Source: JBMNOZ01 sp050943335
GTDB lineage: Bacteria > Bacillota > Desulfitobacteriia > Desulfitobacteriales > Syntrophobotulaceae
Direction: 5' to 3'
DNA: 64,000 nt
Assembly: GCA_050943335.1 (NCBI GenBank)
Contig: JBMNOZ010000001.1
Span: 62,001 to 126,000 of the forward strand
A program made the position numbers and the translations under genes. Within the stretch, counting starts at the first letter, position 1. Every line of letters starts with the position of its first letter. Shown piece by piece: positions 17,997-26,485 of this stretch. Under the pieces are notes generated by a model. That model worked only from the letters and a program-made list of their open reading frames with translations, was not told the origin of the DNA and searched no databases.

Positions 17997-20672
17997 TTAG
18001 TTTTGTTTTGGGAAACGTTTAATATATTTTACTATTTCAACAATAGGGATGATAGATAGAGAGGCTACAATGACAATTCCCCATTGTTCAAGATTTAGGG
18101 GAACTACCCTAAAGACTCGGTTAAGAAAGGGCAGAGTGATTACCGACACCTGTAAGGTTAGAGAAATAAGAAAGGCTCCCCAAAGATAAGGATTCGAAAA
18201 GAAACCTAGACTAAATAAGGAGTGGCTGAGAGAACGGGCGTTAAAGGCATGTATTAACTGGATAAGACCTAAAGTGGCGAAAGCCATGGTGATAGAAACT
18301 TCTGGATCATGGTACCGGTGACGAGCCAGGATAAAGACCAGTAAAGTAAGGAGTCCCATAATTATTCCCTGATACAAAATATTTAAGGCTAAACCTCCAG
18401 CGAAAACATTTTGCTCAGAACGCGGTTTTTGATCCATAATATTTTTCTCCGCTTTTTCTAAGCCTAGAGCTAAGGCTGGAAAGGAATCAGTCACCAGGTT
18501 TATCCAGAGAATATGAATCGGAAACAATATCCTCCAATTTAATAGAGTCGCGATCAGTAAGGCCACAATTTCGCTTAGATTACAAGACAATAAGAATTGA
18601 ATCACTTTCCGAATATTGTTATAGATTTTGCGACCTTCTTCCACCGCTATTACTATTGTGGCAAAATTATCATCTGCTAAAACCATATCCGAGACGCCTT
18701 TGGCTACATCCGTGCCGGTGATCCCCATTCCTACTCCTATATCGGCATATTTTAAAGCCGGAGCGTCATTTACTCCATCCCCGGTCATGGCTACGACTTT
18801 CCCCTTCTCTTTCCAGGCCTTTACGATTTGAACCTTATTTTCAGGGGAAACTCGGGCATAGACTGAATACTTAGTGATACTATCCTTGAATTCTTCTTCT
18901 TCTTTCATTTTATCTAATTCGCGGCCAGTAATAACTTCGGATGGGTTATTAATAATATTCAACTCTCGGGCAATGGCTGCTGCAGTTTCCGGGTGATCGC
19001 CGGTGATCATAATCGGTTTGATACCTGCTTTTTGGCAGATCCGGACCGCTTCCTTAGCTTCCTCTCGGGGAGGGTCGATCATACCGACCAGGCCTAAAAA
19101 GACAAGATCTTGTTCCTTAAATCCTTGGCCCTGACTCTCTGCCGAGCTTGAAACCGGGGAATAAGAATCTAATTCTTTACAAGCCACAGCTAAGACGCGG
19201 AGGGCCTTGCTAGCCATTTTTCGGTTTGCTTCTTCGATTTTATGCATAATCTGGGGGGTTAAAGAGCGTATTTTTCCATCTAGGAGGATGGAACTACAGC
19301 GTGTTAATAAAACGTCAGGGGCCCCCTTAGTCAGGGCTTTAAAACTATTCGGAAACTTATTAATGGTCGTCATAAGTTTTCGGTCCGAATCAAAAGGAAC
19401 CTCATCAATCCTTGGGTGTTCTTTCTCCAGCGAGTCCTTGGCAAAATCTTTAGCCAAAGCAAAATAGATAAGAGCTGTTTCGGTAGGGTCCCCAAGGACG
19501 TTAAGCTCTCCCTTTTCAAAGTTGATCTTTGAATCATTACAGAGGACCAGGGCTTTCAGAAATTCTTCCATCCCTGGAATCTCCAGACCAGCCTCTTTCT
19601 CAGTCAATAGGAGGTCGTTAAAATATAATTGCTTAACCGTCATTTTGTTTTGGGTTAAAGTCCCGGTTTTATCCGAACAGATTATTTGAGTGCTGCCAAG
19701 GGTTTCTACGGCTGGTAGACGACGGATGATTGCTTTACGCCTGGCCATTCTCTGGACACCAAGGGCCAAGACAATAGTTATCACAGCGGGCAACCCCTCC
19801 GGAATAGCAGCCACCGCCAGACTGACGGAGGTAAGAAATATATCAAAGGCAGCGTTTCCTCTTAGTAACCCAGTCACAAAAATTAGGCCGCAGATAAGAA
19901 TAACGGCTGCGGTTAGATATTTGCTTAGTTCCGCTAGTTTTTTTTGTAAAGGGGTTGTATTTGGATCTTCGGCAGTTAAATAACCGGCTATTTTCCCGAT
20001 CTCGGTTTCCATCCCTGTAGCTATTGCAACGCCGGTGCCCCTACCATAGACCACACTGCTCCCCAAGTAGGCCATATTTGACCTGTCCCCAAGGGCTAGA
20101 TCCTCTTCTTCCAGAGTGGCAGGTTGTTTTTCAGCCGGTACTGATTCACCGGTCAGGGCGGCTTCTTCGATTTTAAGATTATGGGTTTCCAAAAGCCTTA
20201 GGTCCGCTGGAACATAATCCCCTGCTTCTAACGCAATGATATCGCCGGGTACAATTTCCGAAGCTTTAATTAGTTCTATTTGCCCTTCTCTTTTAACTTT
20301 AGCGAGAGGGGACGAGATGGACTTTAAAGCGGCTAAAGCCTTCTCCGCTTTGCTCTCCTGAGCGACTCCTAATACAGCATTAAGGAGTACCACAACCAAT
20401 ATAATAATAGCATCCGTAATCTCTCCTAAGAACCCAGCGATTAGGGCGGCCCCTAATAGCACGATAATCATCGGGTTTTTAAACTGTTCCCCAAACATCC
20501 CGATCAGAGTTCGTTTAGCTCCCTCCTCGAGGACGTTTCCACCGTAAAAACTCAACCTGGACCTAGCCTCTTCTTTTGTTAGGCCAGAAGGTGAAGTTTC
20601 CAAAGCCTCAAGCGTTTCTGAGGAGCTTAACGTATGGTAGGAGGTTTTCTTAAGTAAATCTTTTGTTCCCAT
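17997..20672 (-). CDS. P2A-type cation (calcium) transporting P-type ATPase
   Basis: 891 residues with SERCA/PacL-like organisation: N-terminal cation-ATPase domain, TGES actuator motif (near 175), ion-site helix with PEGLPAVITIVLALG (near 290), phosphorylation motif DKTGTLTQNK (aspartate near 333), GDGVNDAPALK (near 625) and a C-terminal six-helix membrane domain. Likely exports Ca2+ (or Mn2+) from the cytoplasm, like Bacillus YloB. The ion cannot be fixed from sequence read by eye. Monocistronic; it shares its terminator with the SASP-like gene. Confidence 0.93.
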   Translation of the reverse strand: MGTKDLLKKTSYHTLSSSETLEALETSPSGLTKEEARSRLSFYGGNVLEEGAKRTLIGMFGEQFKNPMIIVLLGAALIAGFLGEITDAIIILVVVLLNAVLGVAQESKAEKALAALKSISSPLAKVKREGQIELIKASEIVPGDIIALEAGDYVPADLRLLETHNLKIEEAALTGESVPAEKQPATLEEEDLALGDRSNMAYLGSSVVYGRGTGVAIATGMETEIGKIAGYLTAEDPNTTPLQKKLAELSKYLTAAVILICGLIFVTGLLRGNAAFDIFLTSVSLAVAAIPEGLPAVITIVLALGVQRMARRKAIIRRLPAVETLGSTQIICSDKTGTLTQNKMTVKQLYFNDLLLTEKEAGLEIPGMEEFLKALVLCNDSKINFEKGELNVLGDPTETALIYFALAKDFAKDSLEKEHPRIDEVPFDSDRKLMTTINKFPNSFKALTKGAPDVLLTRCSSILLDGKIRSLTPQIMHKIEEANRKMASKALRVLAVACKELDSYSPVSSSAESQGQGFKEQDLVFLGLVGMIDPPREEAKEAVRICQKAGIKPIMITGDHPETAAAIARELNIINNPSEVITGRELDKMKEEEEFKDSITKYSVYARVSPENKVQIVKAWKEKGKVVAMTGDGVNDAPALKYADIGVGMGITGTDVAKGVSDMVLADDNFATIVIAVEEGRKIYNNIRKVIQFLLSCNLSEIVALLIATLLNWRILFPIHILWINLVTDSFPALALGLEKAEKNIMDQKPRSEQNVFAGGLALNILYQGIIMGLLTLLVFILARHRYHDPEVSITMAFATLGLIQLIHAFNARSLSHSLFSLGFFSNPYLWGAFLISLTLQVSVITLPFLNRVFRVVPLNLEQWGIVIVASLSIIPIVEIVKYIKRFPKQN

Positions 20673-20751
20673 TGTATTCTCCTCTCAATGAGGTCAGTAG
20701 TTATTTGGAATATATTTAGTTTATGATCTATTTGTATAATATAGCAAGTTT

Positions 20752-21738
20752 CTACTGGAGATAAGTTTGGAAATTTTCATCGGTAATACCCGGATGAATA
20801 CAGATATTGATAGCGGAGGCGATAATTCGGGAACTAAAATCTATTAGCTCGTCAATTTCTTTTGGCGTAACCATTAGAGAATCTTGAAAGGGAGAGAGAA
20901 CTTCCTTCATTATGGTGATAAGCAATTCCTCATTTTCTTCTTTATAAATACTCGCTAAAGAAGGCTCCGATTCCAGGCGGCTAAATAGTTCTTCAACGGT
21001 TTTGTGAGCGATGATAGCAGCGTTGACGACTGTAGGTACCCCGATAGCGATAACTTTGCAGCCTAAGGTTTCTTCATTAAGTCCCCGGCGATGATTTCCG
21101 ATCCCGGAACCGGGATTGATTCCTGTATCCGCCAACTGAATCGTTGTTCCGATTCTCTTTAAAGATTCCGTTGCCAAAGCGTCAATAGCCAAAACATAGT
21201 CAGGCTTGACATGTTCTACTAGGCCCCGGATCACCTCGGCGGTCTCAATTCCAGTCAGTCCTAAAACACCGGGCGAAATAGCTGAAACGTTGCGCATTTT
21301 GCCTTTAATTTCCTGGGGCGTATAATGAAAAAGGTGTCGGGAGACCATAATTTTTTCCACCACTTTAGGACCCAAGGAGTCAGGAGTGGCTTGCCAATTA
21401 CCTAAACCGACAACCAAAAAACTAGAGTCCTCCTCTAAACGGAGCAGCTTGCTTAAATATCGAGCCAAGGTTTTTGCCAGGTCCCGGTGCACAGAGGGTT
21501 GGTTTTCTTGAATTTGAGGAGCATCGATGGTTATATAATTCCCCTGAGGACGCCCGAGCTCTTTTTCACCCTGGGCATTGGTGATAGAAATAGTAGTAAC
21601 TACGGCTTGTTCCAATTCTTCTTTCGCCATGGTCACACCTCTTACCTCCCTTTCCGCTTCTCCGCGCAGAAGATCATGAGCCTCAACAGCTAAATCCAAT
21701 CTGATATTCATTCTTTTAAAAAAATCAGATTTTTTCAT
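20752..21738 (-). CDS. gpr: Germination protease GPR
   Basis: Aspartic-type (A25 family) endoprotease that degrades alpha/beta SASPs during germination; made as a zymogen in the forespore. 328 residues. The N-terminal propeptide-like part contains NIRLDLAVEAHDLL, and the core shows VVGLGNW, LGPKVVEK and DALATESLKRI. It is expressed from a minus-strand sigma-G-type promoter at 21836-21866, and a terminator-like hairpin lies in its leader. It is direct evidence that the organism makes endospores. Confidence 0.96.
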   Translation of the reverse strand: MKKSDFFKRMNIRLDLAVEAHDLLRGEAEREVRGVTMAKEELEQAVVTTISITNAQGEKELGRPQGNYITIDAPQIQENQPSVHRDLAKTLARYLSKLLRLEEDSSFLVVGLGNWQATPDSLGPKVVEKIMVSRHLFHYTPQEIKGKMRNVSAISPGVLGLTGIETAEVIRGLVEHVKPDYVLAIDALATESLKRIGTTIQLADTGINPGSGIGNHRRGLNEETLGCKVIAIGVPTVVNAAIIAHKTVEELFSRLESEPSLASIYKEENEELLITIMKEVLSPFQDSLMVTPKEIDELIDFSSRIIASAINICIHPGITDENFQTYLQ

Positions 21739-21763
21739 AAGCTTACCCCCTTATTTTTTAAAA

Positions 21764-21785
21764 GAACTGGCCGAAAGGCCAGCTC
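21764..21785 (-). promoter_or_regulatory. Terminator-like hairpin in the gpr leader
   Basis: On the minus strand GAGCTGGCC, loop TTTC, GGCCAGTTC: nine pairs including one G-U, then TTTT. It ends 26 bases before the gpr start codon and downstream of the proposed promoter, so it lies inside the gpr 5' leader. It may be a partial terminator or simply a stable 5' structure. Confidence 0.6.
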
Positions 21786-21835
21786 AAAGGAAATATGATG
21801 AGAAGGTTAATAGAATATAGTTTCGAAACTTATTT

Positions 21836-21866
21836 TAGTATGTTTTCTTTTGTCTTTAGGTATTCA
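21836..21866 (-). promoter_or_regulatory. Sigma-G (forespore) promoter of gpr
   Basis: Minus strand TGAATA (21861-21866), an 18-base spacer and CATACTA (21836-21842), close to the published sigma-G/sigma-F consensus. A start near 21829 would give a leader of about 90 bases before gpr. Confidence 0.8.
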
Positions 21867-21896
21867 GAGTTTTAAAAGTTGATTTTATCTTTTATA

Positions 21897-21925
21897 TTTA
21901 AAAATCAAGTTATTGTTTGTATAAT
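21897..21925 (+). promoter_or_regulatory. Putative sigma-A promoter of rsmD
   Basis: TTTAAA (21897-21902), 17-base spacer, perfect TATAAT (21920-21925), about 50 bases before rsmD. An AT-rich inverted repeat TTGATTTT/AAAATCAA (about 21880-21907) overlaps the -35 region. Confidence 0.5.
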
Positions 21926-21975
21926 AAGAGTTAAGATGAAATCTAGGACCAAAAAAATTTATTTTGGGTTAGAAA

Positions 21976-22527
21976 ATGCGAATTATAGCCGGAGAATGGA
22001 AAGGGCGGCGCTTAAAAACAGTAAAAGGCCATGAAACCCGACCGACGGCAGATAAAGTAAAAGGAGCTATTTTCAACGTCTTAGGCGAAAAAGTTCTCGG
22101 AGCGCGGGTTTTGGATTTATTTGCCGGAACTGGGAATCTGTCCTGGGAGGCTTTGTCAAGGGGAGCAAGTTCTGCAATATTGGTAGAAAAGGATGTCAAA
22201 GCCTTAAGTGTGGCCTTTCAGAACAGAACTCTTTTAGGAGCCGAAGACAGAGCACAAATAGTAAAAGCGGAAGCCTGGCAGTTTTTAAAAAATTATTCCC
22301 AGGGAAGGTTTGATTTAATCTTTTTAGATCCTCCCTATCGGCAGGGAATTGTTGAACAAACCCTTGTAATTATTAAGGAACTCGAGATTTTGAATTTAAA
22401 TGGAGTGCTAATTGCCGAAACGGCTTCCAAGGAAAAAATTGAGGGTGACCTGAGCCCTCTTCAAATTAGGTTGACGAAAGAATATGGGGATACAAAAGTA
22501 TGGTTTCTTCAGGAAGATAAGGAGTAA
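21976..22527 (+). CDS. rsmD: 16S rRNA (guanine-966-N2)-methyltransferase RsmD
   Basis: SAM-dependent methyltransferase of 30S assembly intermediates. 183 residues, starting MRIIAGEWKGRRL; SAM loop VLDLFAGTGNLSWEALSRG near residue 47 and catalytic motif IFLDPPY (DPPY) near 117. In most Firmicutes coaD follows; here a coiled-coil gene follows instead. Confidence 0.95.
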   Translation: MRIIAGEWKGRRLKTVKGHETRPTADKVKGAIFNVLGEKVLGARVLDLFAGTGNLSWEALSRGASSAILVEKDVKALSVAFQNRTLLGAEDRAQIVKAEAWQFLKNYSQGRFDLIFLDPPYRQGIVEQTLVIIKELEILNLNGVLIAETASKEKIEGDLSPLQIRLTKEYGDTKVWFLQEDKE

Positions 22528-22541
22528 GGAGAGGAATATTT

Positions 22542-23039
22542 TTGGAAAACCGCTTAATTGATCTTCTGGACCAACTGGAAGAAATTATCGACCACGCCAC
22601 TAAAGTACCCTTAACAGGTAGAGTAATGGTAGATGAAGATGTTGTTCTCGAGATCCTCGATGGGATGCGGTCCTTCCTCCCGGAAGAAATTCGCCAAGCT
22701 AATATGATTTTAGCCGAGAGAGATAGGATATTGGAAAAGGCCCGGGAAGAAAGCCAGTTAATTATTGAACGAGCGGAGAAACAAGCGGAACAATTATTAA
22801 AGGAACATGAAATAACAATCCAATCCCGTGCTTACGCTGAAGAGTTGGTGCAACAGGCACAGCAGTATTCGCGGGAAGTTAAACTCGGAGCTCTTAAATA
22901 CTCTGATGAACTCCTCAATGATCTTTCTGCTAAAATTGAAAGTGTCTTTAAGGCTATCCAGGCCAGTAGAGAGGAAATTAATAATATGGCTCGTTGGGAT
23001 GAAAGAGTAGAGAACAACATAGAGGACGAATTGGACTAA
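22542..23039 (+). CDS. Coiled-coil protein of unknown function
   Basis: 165 residues, start TTG 22542 after AGGAGAGG. Predicted almost entirely helical: residues about 50-125 are rich in E, R, Q and A in a heptad-like pattern, resembling DivIVA or ATP-synthase b-subunit stalks; no catalytic motif is seen. Homologues in Peptococcaceae are, as far as I recall, merely labelled ATPase-like. It occupies the place of coaD between rsmD and ylbJ and overlaps the convergent ylbJ by 4 bases. Function unknown. Confidence 0.75.
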   Translation: MENRLIDLLDQLEEIIDHATKVPLTGRVMVDEDVVLEILDGMRSFLPEEIRQANMILAERDRILEKAREESQLIIERAEKQAEQLLKEHEITIQSRAYAEELVQQAQQYSREVKLGALKYSDELLNDLSAKIESVFKAIQASREEINNMARWDERVENNIEDELD

Positions 23040-24205
23040 TTTTTTGTTTTTATATAGCGTCTAGAGAAGGCCAAAAATAAGCTGGAGATTGTTAGGAGTA
23101 AAAGGGTTCCCCCGGAATACAATAAACCCCACCTGAGTACATAAAGCCACAGATTAGACTGATCGCTTAACATTGCAGGTAGCGAAGTGGGAACAACGGC
23201 GTAGCGCATTAGGATTTGGCTCAGGAACAGAGCGAAGAAGGCATGCAGAACCCTGGCCATAACAAAGGGTAAAAAACGCAAATCTGTAGTGGAACTAAAA
23301 CTTGCTACTTGGGCGAATGCTGAAAGACCTCCCCAACCCAGGAGAAAAGCTAACATTCCAACTTGAGCGTTCAGGGAGGAAAAAGCAGTGGTTGCCGCCT
23401 GGCAACCTAGGGTAGTTTCCATTAAGCCTTGAATTAAAGCTTTGCCATTAGCGAGGGAAAGTTTATTAGCCGTAATAATGGTCACTACTTCCGCCAGTTT
23501 GGTACTTATTAGTAGAATGTCCAGCATTCGAGTGGCTACAGAAAAAAAGACAATAAACCCTCCAACTAAAAGGATAGTAGAAACGCTATCTCGTATTGCA
23601 TCGGCTATCATTTCCCCAAAAGGTTTTTTATAGTTTTGGCGGGCTATTTCCATTTCTCGGAGAGCCTGTTGGAATGAAAAACTATAAGCGCTCGAAGGAG
23701 AGGAATCCGAACCGTAAAAACGAAAAATAAGACCTACCAATAGGTTGGCCAGATAGACTGAGGCGGCAATAATAATTCCCAAAAAAGGTTTGCCAAGCAT
23801 ACCGGAGGCTACGGCGCCAAAAATAAAGCCTGGACTGGGGTTACTGGTAAAAGCAAGCAGTCTTTGGCCTTCTATTTGTGATAATTCCCCGGTTTTTCTC
23901 ATTTGGCAAGTAAGAATGGCGCCAATTGGAATCCCGGCGGCATGAGTCATGGCAATAACAAAAGAGGCTTTTCCCGGCAGACGGAAAATCGGCCTCATCA
24001 AGGGTTCCAGTAAAACCCCCAAAAAGTGGATAAATCCTTGTTTCATGACCAGATCAGAGATAATAAAAAATGGAAATAAAGCGGGCACTACATAAAATAC
24101 CCAAAGTTGAAGACCGGCTGCAGCCGAGGAAATTACGGCTTCGGTGTTAATGAACATCGCAACTAAAAACACTAAAAAAGGGAGTACTCTAATAAGGCTT
24201 AACAC
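23036..24205 (-). CDS. ylbJ: Sporulation integral membrane protein YlbJ
   Basis: 389 residues with about eight to ten hydrophobic segments and nucleoside-recognition (Gate) domain features, e.g. VVPALFPFFIISDL near the N-terminus and AAGIPIGA. In Bacillus YlbJ is a mother-cell protein needed for spore coat/cortex formation. GTG start at 24205. A sigma-E-like promoter lies just upstream on the minus strand. The rsmD-(coaD)-ylbJ neighbourhood is conserved in Firmicutes. Confidence 0.88.
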   Translation of the reverse strand: MLSLIRVLPFLVFLVAMFINTEAVISSAAAGLQLWVFYVVPALFPFFIISDLVMKQGFIHFLGVLLEPLMRPIFRLPGKASFVIAMTHAAGIPIGAILTCQMRKTGELSQIEGQRLLAFTSNPSPGFIFGAVASGMLGKPFLGIIIAASVYLANLLVGLIFRFYGSDSSPSSAYSFSFQQALREMEIARQNYKKPFGEMIADAIRDSVSTILLVGGFIVFFSVATRMLDILLISTKLAEVVTIITANKLSLANGKALIQGLMETTLGCQAATTAFSSLNAQVGMLAFLLGWGGLSAFAQVASFSSTTDLRFLPFVMARVLHAFFALFLSQILMRYAVVPTSLPAMLSDQSNLWLYVLRWGLLYSGGTLLLLTISSLFLAFSRRYIKTKN

Positions 24206-24240
24206 CTAATTCACCAGCCTAACCGGGTTGATACTATTTA

Positions 24241-24268
24241 AATATATGAAAGGGTACGGAAATAATTC
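24241..24268 (-). promoter_or_regulatory. Possible sigma-E promoter of ylbJ
   Basis: Minus strand GAATTAT (24262-24268), 13-base spacer, CATATATT (24241-24248). The -10 agrees with CATACAHT at most positions; the -35 is partial. A start would fall about 30 bases before ylbJ. Confidence 0.4.
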
Positions 24269-24297
24269 TTAAGGATTTTCTGTTTCTTTTCTAGTCA

Positions 24298-24334
24298 AAA
24301 TATGTTAGACTTATTACGGATTTCTAACATATTT
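24298..24334. promoter_or_regulatory. 12-bp perfect inverted repeat, putative operator between ylbJ and ackA
   Basis: AAATATGTTAGA (24298-24309) and TCTAACATATTT (24323-24334), separated by 13 bases. It lies in the divergent intergenic region, 60 bases before ackA. It is too AT-rich and has no U-tract to be a terminator for either gene, so a dimeric repressor site is more likely. Confidence 0.5.
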
Positions 24335-24394
24335 CGAGCTTTATAGAACGTTACTTATCTTGGTTATTTTAATTGAGAAAAAGGAGTAGTATAA

Positions 24395-25594
24395 ATGAAG
24401 ATTCTTGTTTTAAACTGTGGGAGTTCATCTCTTAAGTACCAACTGATGGACATGACTACCAAAAAACCGATTGCGAAGGGTCTGGTAGAACGAATTGGCT
24501 TACCGGGTTCTATTCTTAACCACACCCCCATCGGCGGCGAAAAAATAGTTAAGGAAGCCGAATTACAAGACCATGTCGAAGCTATTAAATTAGTGCTAGA
24601 CGCTTTGCTTGATCCGGACCATGGATTGCTGGAATCATTATCGGAAATCGATGCTGTTGGGCATCGGGTGGCCCATGGCGGAGAGAAACTTTCCGAATCC
24701 GTGCTTATTGATGAAGAGGTTAAGCAGGCCATAATTGATTGTATAGAATTGGGGCCCTTACATAATCCGGCAAACCTGGCTGGGATTTTGGCAGGGGAAA
24801 AAATGATGCCCGGAACCCCGCAAGTGGCAGTGTTCGATACGGCGTTTCATCAAACGTTACCGCCAAAGGCCTATATCTATGGTATACCTTATGAACTGTA
24901 TGAGAAATATAAGATTCGTCGTTATGGTTTTCATGGGACCTCTCATAAGTATGTCAGCCAGAGAGCAGCGGTAATGCTTGGAAAAGATGTTAAGGACTTA
25001 AAATTAATCAGTTGTCATCTCGGGAACGGCTCCTCTATTACGGCCATTGAAGGCGGGAAATCTGTAGATACTTCTATGGGCTTTACCCCTCTGGAAGGGC
25101 TAATGATGGGGACCAGATCAGGGGATATCGATCCGACCATTGTGTCTTATATTATCAATAAAGAAGGCTTAACAGCCCAGGCAGCTAATGACTTCCTGAA
25201 TAAAAAATGTGGGGTGCTTGGTCTTTCAGGTCTGAGCAGTGATTTTAGGGATTTAGAGGAAGCTGCTAAAAAAGGTAATTTCAGGGCTCAACTGGCTTTA
25301 GATGTTTTTGTTCACGATGTTCAAAAATATATTGGCTCCTATGCTGCGGTTTTGAACGGGGTTGATGCTATTATCTTTACAGCCGGGATAGGAGAAAACT
25401 CGGCCAGCTTACGGAAAAATATCTGTGCGAACCTTAGTTATTTGGGAGTAAGTTTGGATGACGAAAAGAACCAAATTCGCGGGGAAGAAATTGATATCAG
25501 CACCCCGGATGCCAAGTGTCGAGTGCTTGTGATTCCTACCAATGAGGAGTTAATGATCGCTTTAGATACCCAGGAGATTGTAAGCAAGCTTTAA
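24395..25594 (+). CDS. ackA: Acetate kinase
   Basis: Makes ATP and acetate from acetyl phosphate and ADP; the main energy-yielding step of acetogenic or fermentative anaerobes. 399 residues. Starts MKILVLNCGSSSLKYQL (metal and phosphate site), then GHRVAHGG, FDTAFHQT, RRYGFHGTSH, SCHLGNGSS and FTAGIGENS. No pta is adjacent. It ends about 22 bases before the perfect promoter of the next operon. Confidence 0.97.
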   Translation: MKILVLNCGSSSLKYQLMDMTTKKPIAKGLVERIGLPGSILNHTPIGGEKIVKEAELQDHVEAIKLVLDALLDPDHGLLESLSEIDAVGHRVAHGGEKLSESVLIDEEVKQAIIDCIELGPLHNPANLAGILAGEKMMPGTPQVAVFDTAFHQTLPPKAYIYGIPYELYEKYKIRRYGFHGTSHKYVSQRAAVMLGKDVKDLKLISCHLGNGSSITAIEGGKSVDTSMGFTPLEGLMMGTRSGDIDPTIVSYIINKEGLTAQAANDFLNKKCGVLGLSGLSSDFRDLEEAAKKGNFRAQLALDVFVHDVQKYIGSYAAVLNGVDAIIFTAGIGENSASLRKNICANLSYLGVSLDDEKNQIRGEEIDISTPDAKCRVLVIPTNEELMIALDTQEIVSKL

Positions 25595-25616
25595 ACTGCT
25601 GACTCTTATTCCTTTC

Positions 25617-25645
25617 TTGACAAAGAAAAAGACAAAAATTATAAT
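25617..25645 (+). promoter_or_regulatory. Consensus sigma-A promoter of yceD-rpmF
   Basis: TTGACA (25617-25622), 17-base spacer, TATAAT (25640-25645): both boxes are perfect. A small inverted repeat ATAATA/TATTAT begins inside the -10 box (about 25641-25660) and could be a regulator site. Confidence 0.9.
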
Positions 25646-25676
25646 AGCATTTGTTATTATATAGAGGTGAATGCTG

Positions 25677-26183
25677 GTGAAGTTAGACTTAACCCCTCTT
25701 AAGTTCTCTGATGGTGGCTCGAAAAAATATCATTTTTGTGAACAGCTTCCGGATTTGGAACTTGGAGGAGAGACCTATGTATTCCTGTCACCAGTTAATG
25801 TAGAGCTTCAGGTAACTAAGAGCGGCCGAACTTATTTTGCTAAAGGTCTCGTAAAATGCACTGTAGAGGCATCTTGTTCTAAATGTTTAAAAAAAATTCC
25901 TTTTACCTTGGAATTTAATTTCGAGGATGAATTTGTACCGGCCCACGATGCTCCAAACTCAGAGGAAGATTCCTTCTTTTTTGAAAATGATTCTTTCAGC
26001 ATTGCGGAAAGAATCAGCGAGCATATTCTTCTTCACCTGCCAATGCGCTTTACTTGCTCAGAAAGCTGCCGGGGACTCTGTCCTCAATGTGGAATTAACT
26101 TAAACACTGATTTCTGTAACTGTAAGGACGAAAATATTGATCCTCGGTTAGAAATACTATCGAAATGGAATAAGGGGGTGTAA
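25677..26183 (+). CDS. DUF177 (YceD family) protein
   Basis: About 168 residues. YceD proteins are co-transcribed with rpmF in nearly all bacteria and are linked to 23S rRNA accumulation. Two cysteine pairs CSKC (near 60) and CSESC/CPQC/CNC near the C-terminus suggest metal binding. GTG 25677 is preferred because GAGGTGA at 25664-25670 abuts the in-frame ATG 25671, which would leave no spacing. It is followed 5 bases later by rpmF. Confidence 0.9.
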   Translation: MKLDLTPLKFSDGGSKKYHFCEQLPDLELGGETYVFLSPVNVELQVTKSGRTYFAKGLVKCTVEASCSKCLKKIPFTLEFNFEDEFVPAHDAPNSEEDSFFFENDSFSIAERISEHILLHLPMRFTCSESCRGLCPQCGINLNTDFCNCKDENIDPRLEILSKWNKGV

Positions 26184-26188
26184 CTTAA

Positions 26189-26368
26189 ATGGGTGTTCAA
26201 CAAAATAAAAGCTCTAAATCCAGAGTCCGCCAGCGGAGAGCCACACAAAAATTATCAGCTCCTAATCTCGTAGAATGCCCCCAATGTCATCAACTAAAAA
26301 GACCGCATAACGTCTGTTTGGCTTGTGGCTATTATAAAGGCAAACAGATAATTCCTATGAATCTGTAG
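26189..26368 (+). CDS. rpmF: 50S ribosomal protein L32
   Basis: 59 residues: basic N-terminus MGVQQNKSSKSRVRQRRA and a zinc ribbon CPQC...CLAC. Four-cysteine form. ATG 26189 follows AAGGGGGTG. Directly downstream of yceD, its standard partner, and ended by a strong terminator. Confidence 0.95.
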   Translation: MGVQQNKSSKSRVRQRRATQKLSAPNLVECPQCHQLKRPHNVCLACGYYKGKQIIPMNL

Positions 26369-26381
26369 TTCGATATTTAGT

Positions 26382-26422
26382 AAAAGCTGTTGGCATAGAA
26401 TTTCTATGGTAACAGCTTTTTT
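26382..26422 (+). terminator. Rho-independent terminator after rpmF
   Basis: Long stem AAAAGCTGTTGGCATAG (26382-26398) / CTATGGTAACAGCTTTT (26404-26420), one mismatch and one G-U, five-base loop, then T residues. It separates rpmF from plsX. Confidence 0.92.
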
Positions 26423-26485
26423 ATCGGAAAATTTTTAAGAAGTTTGTTCGCGAGGACAGAGGCTTTATTGTCGGAGGTAAAGATA

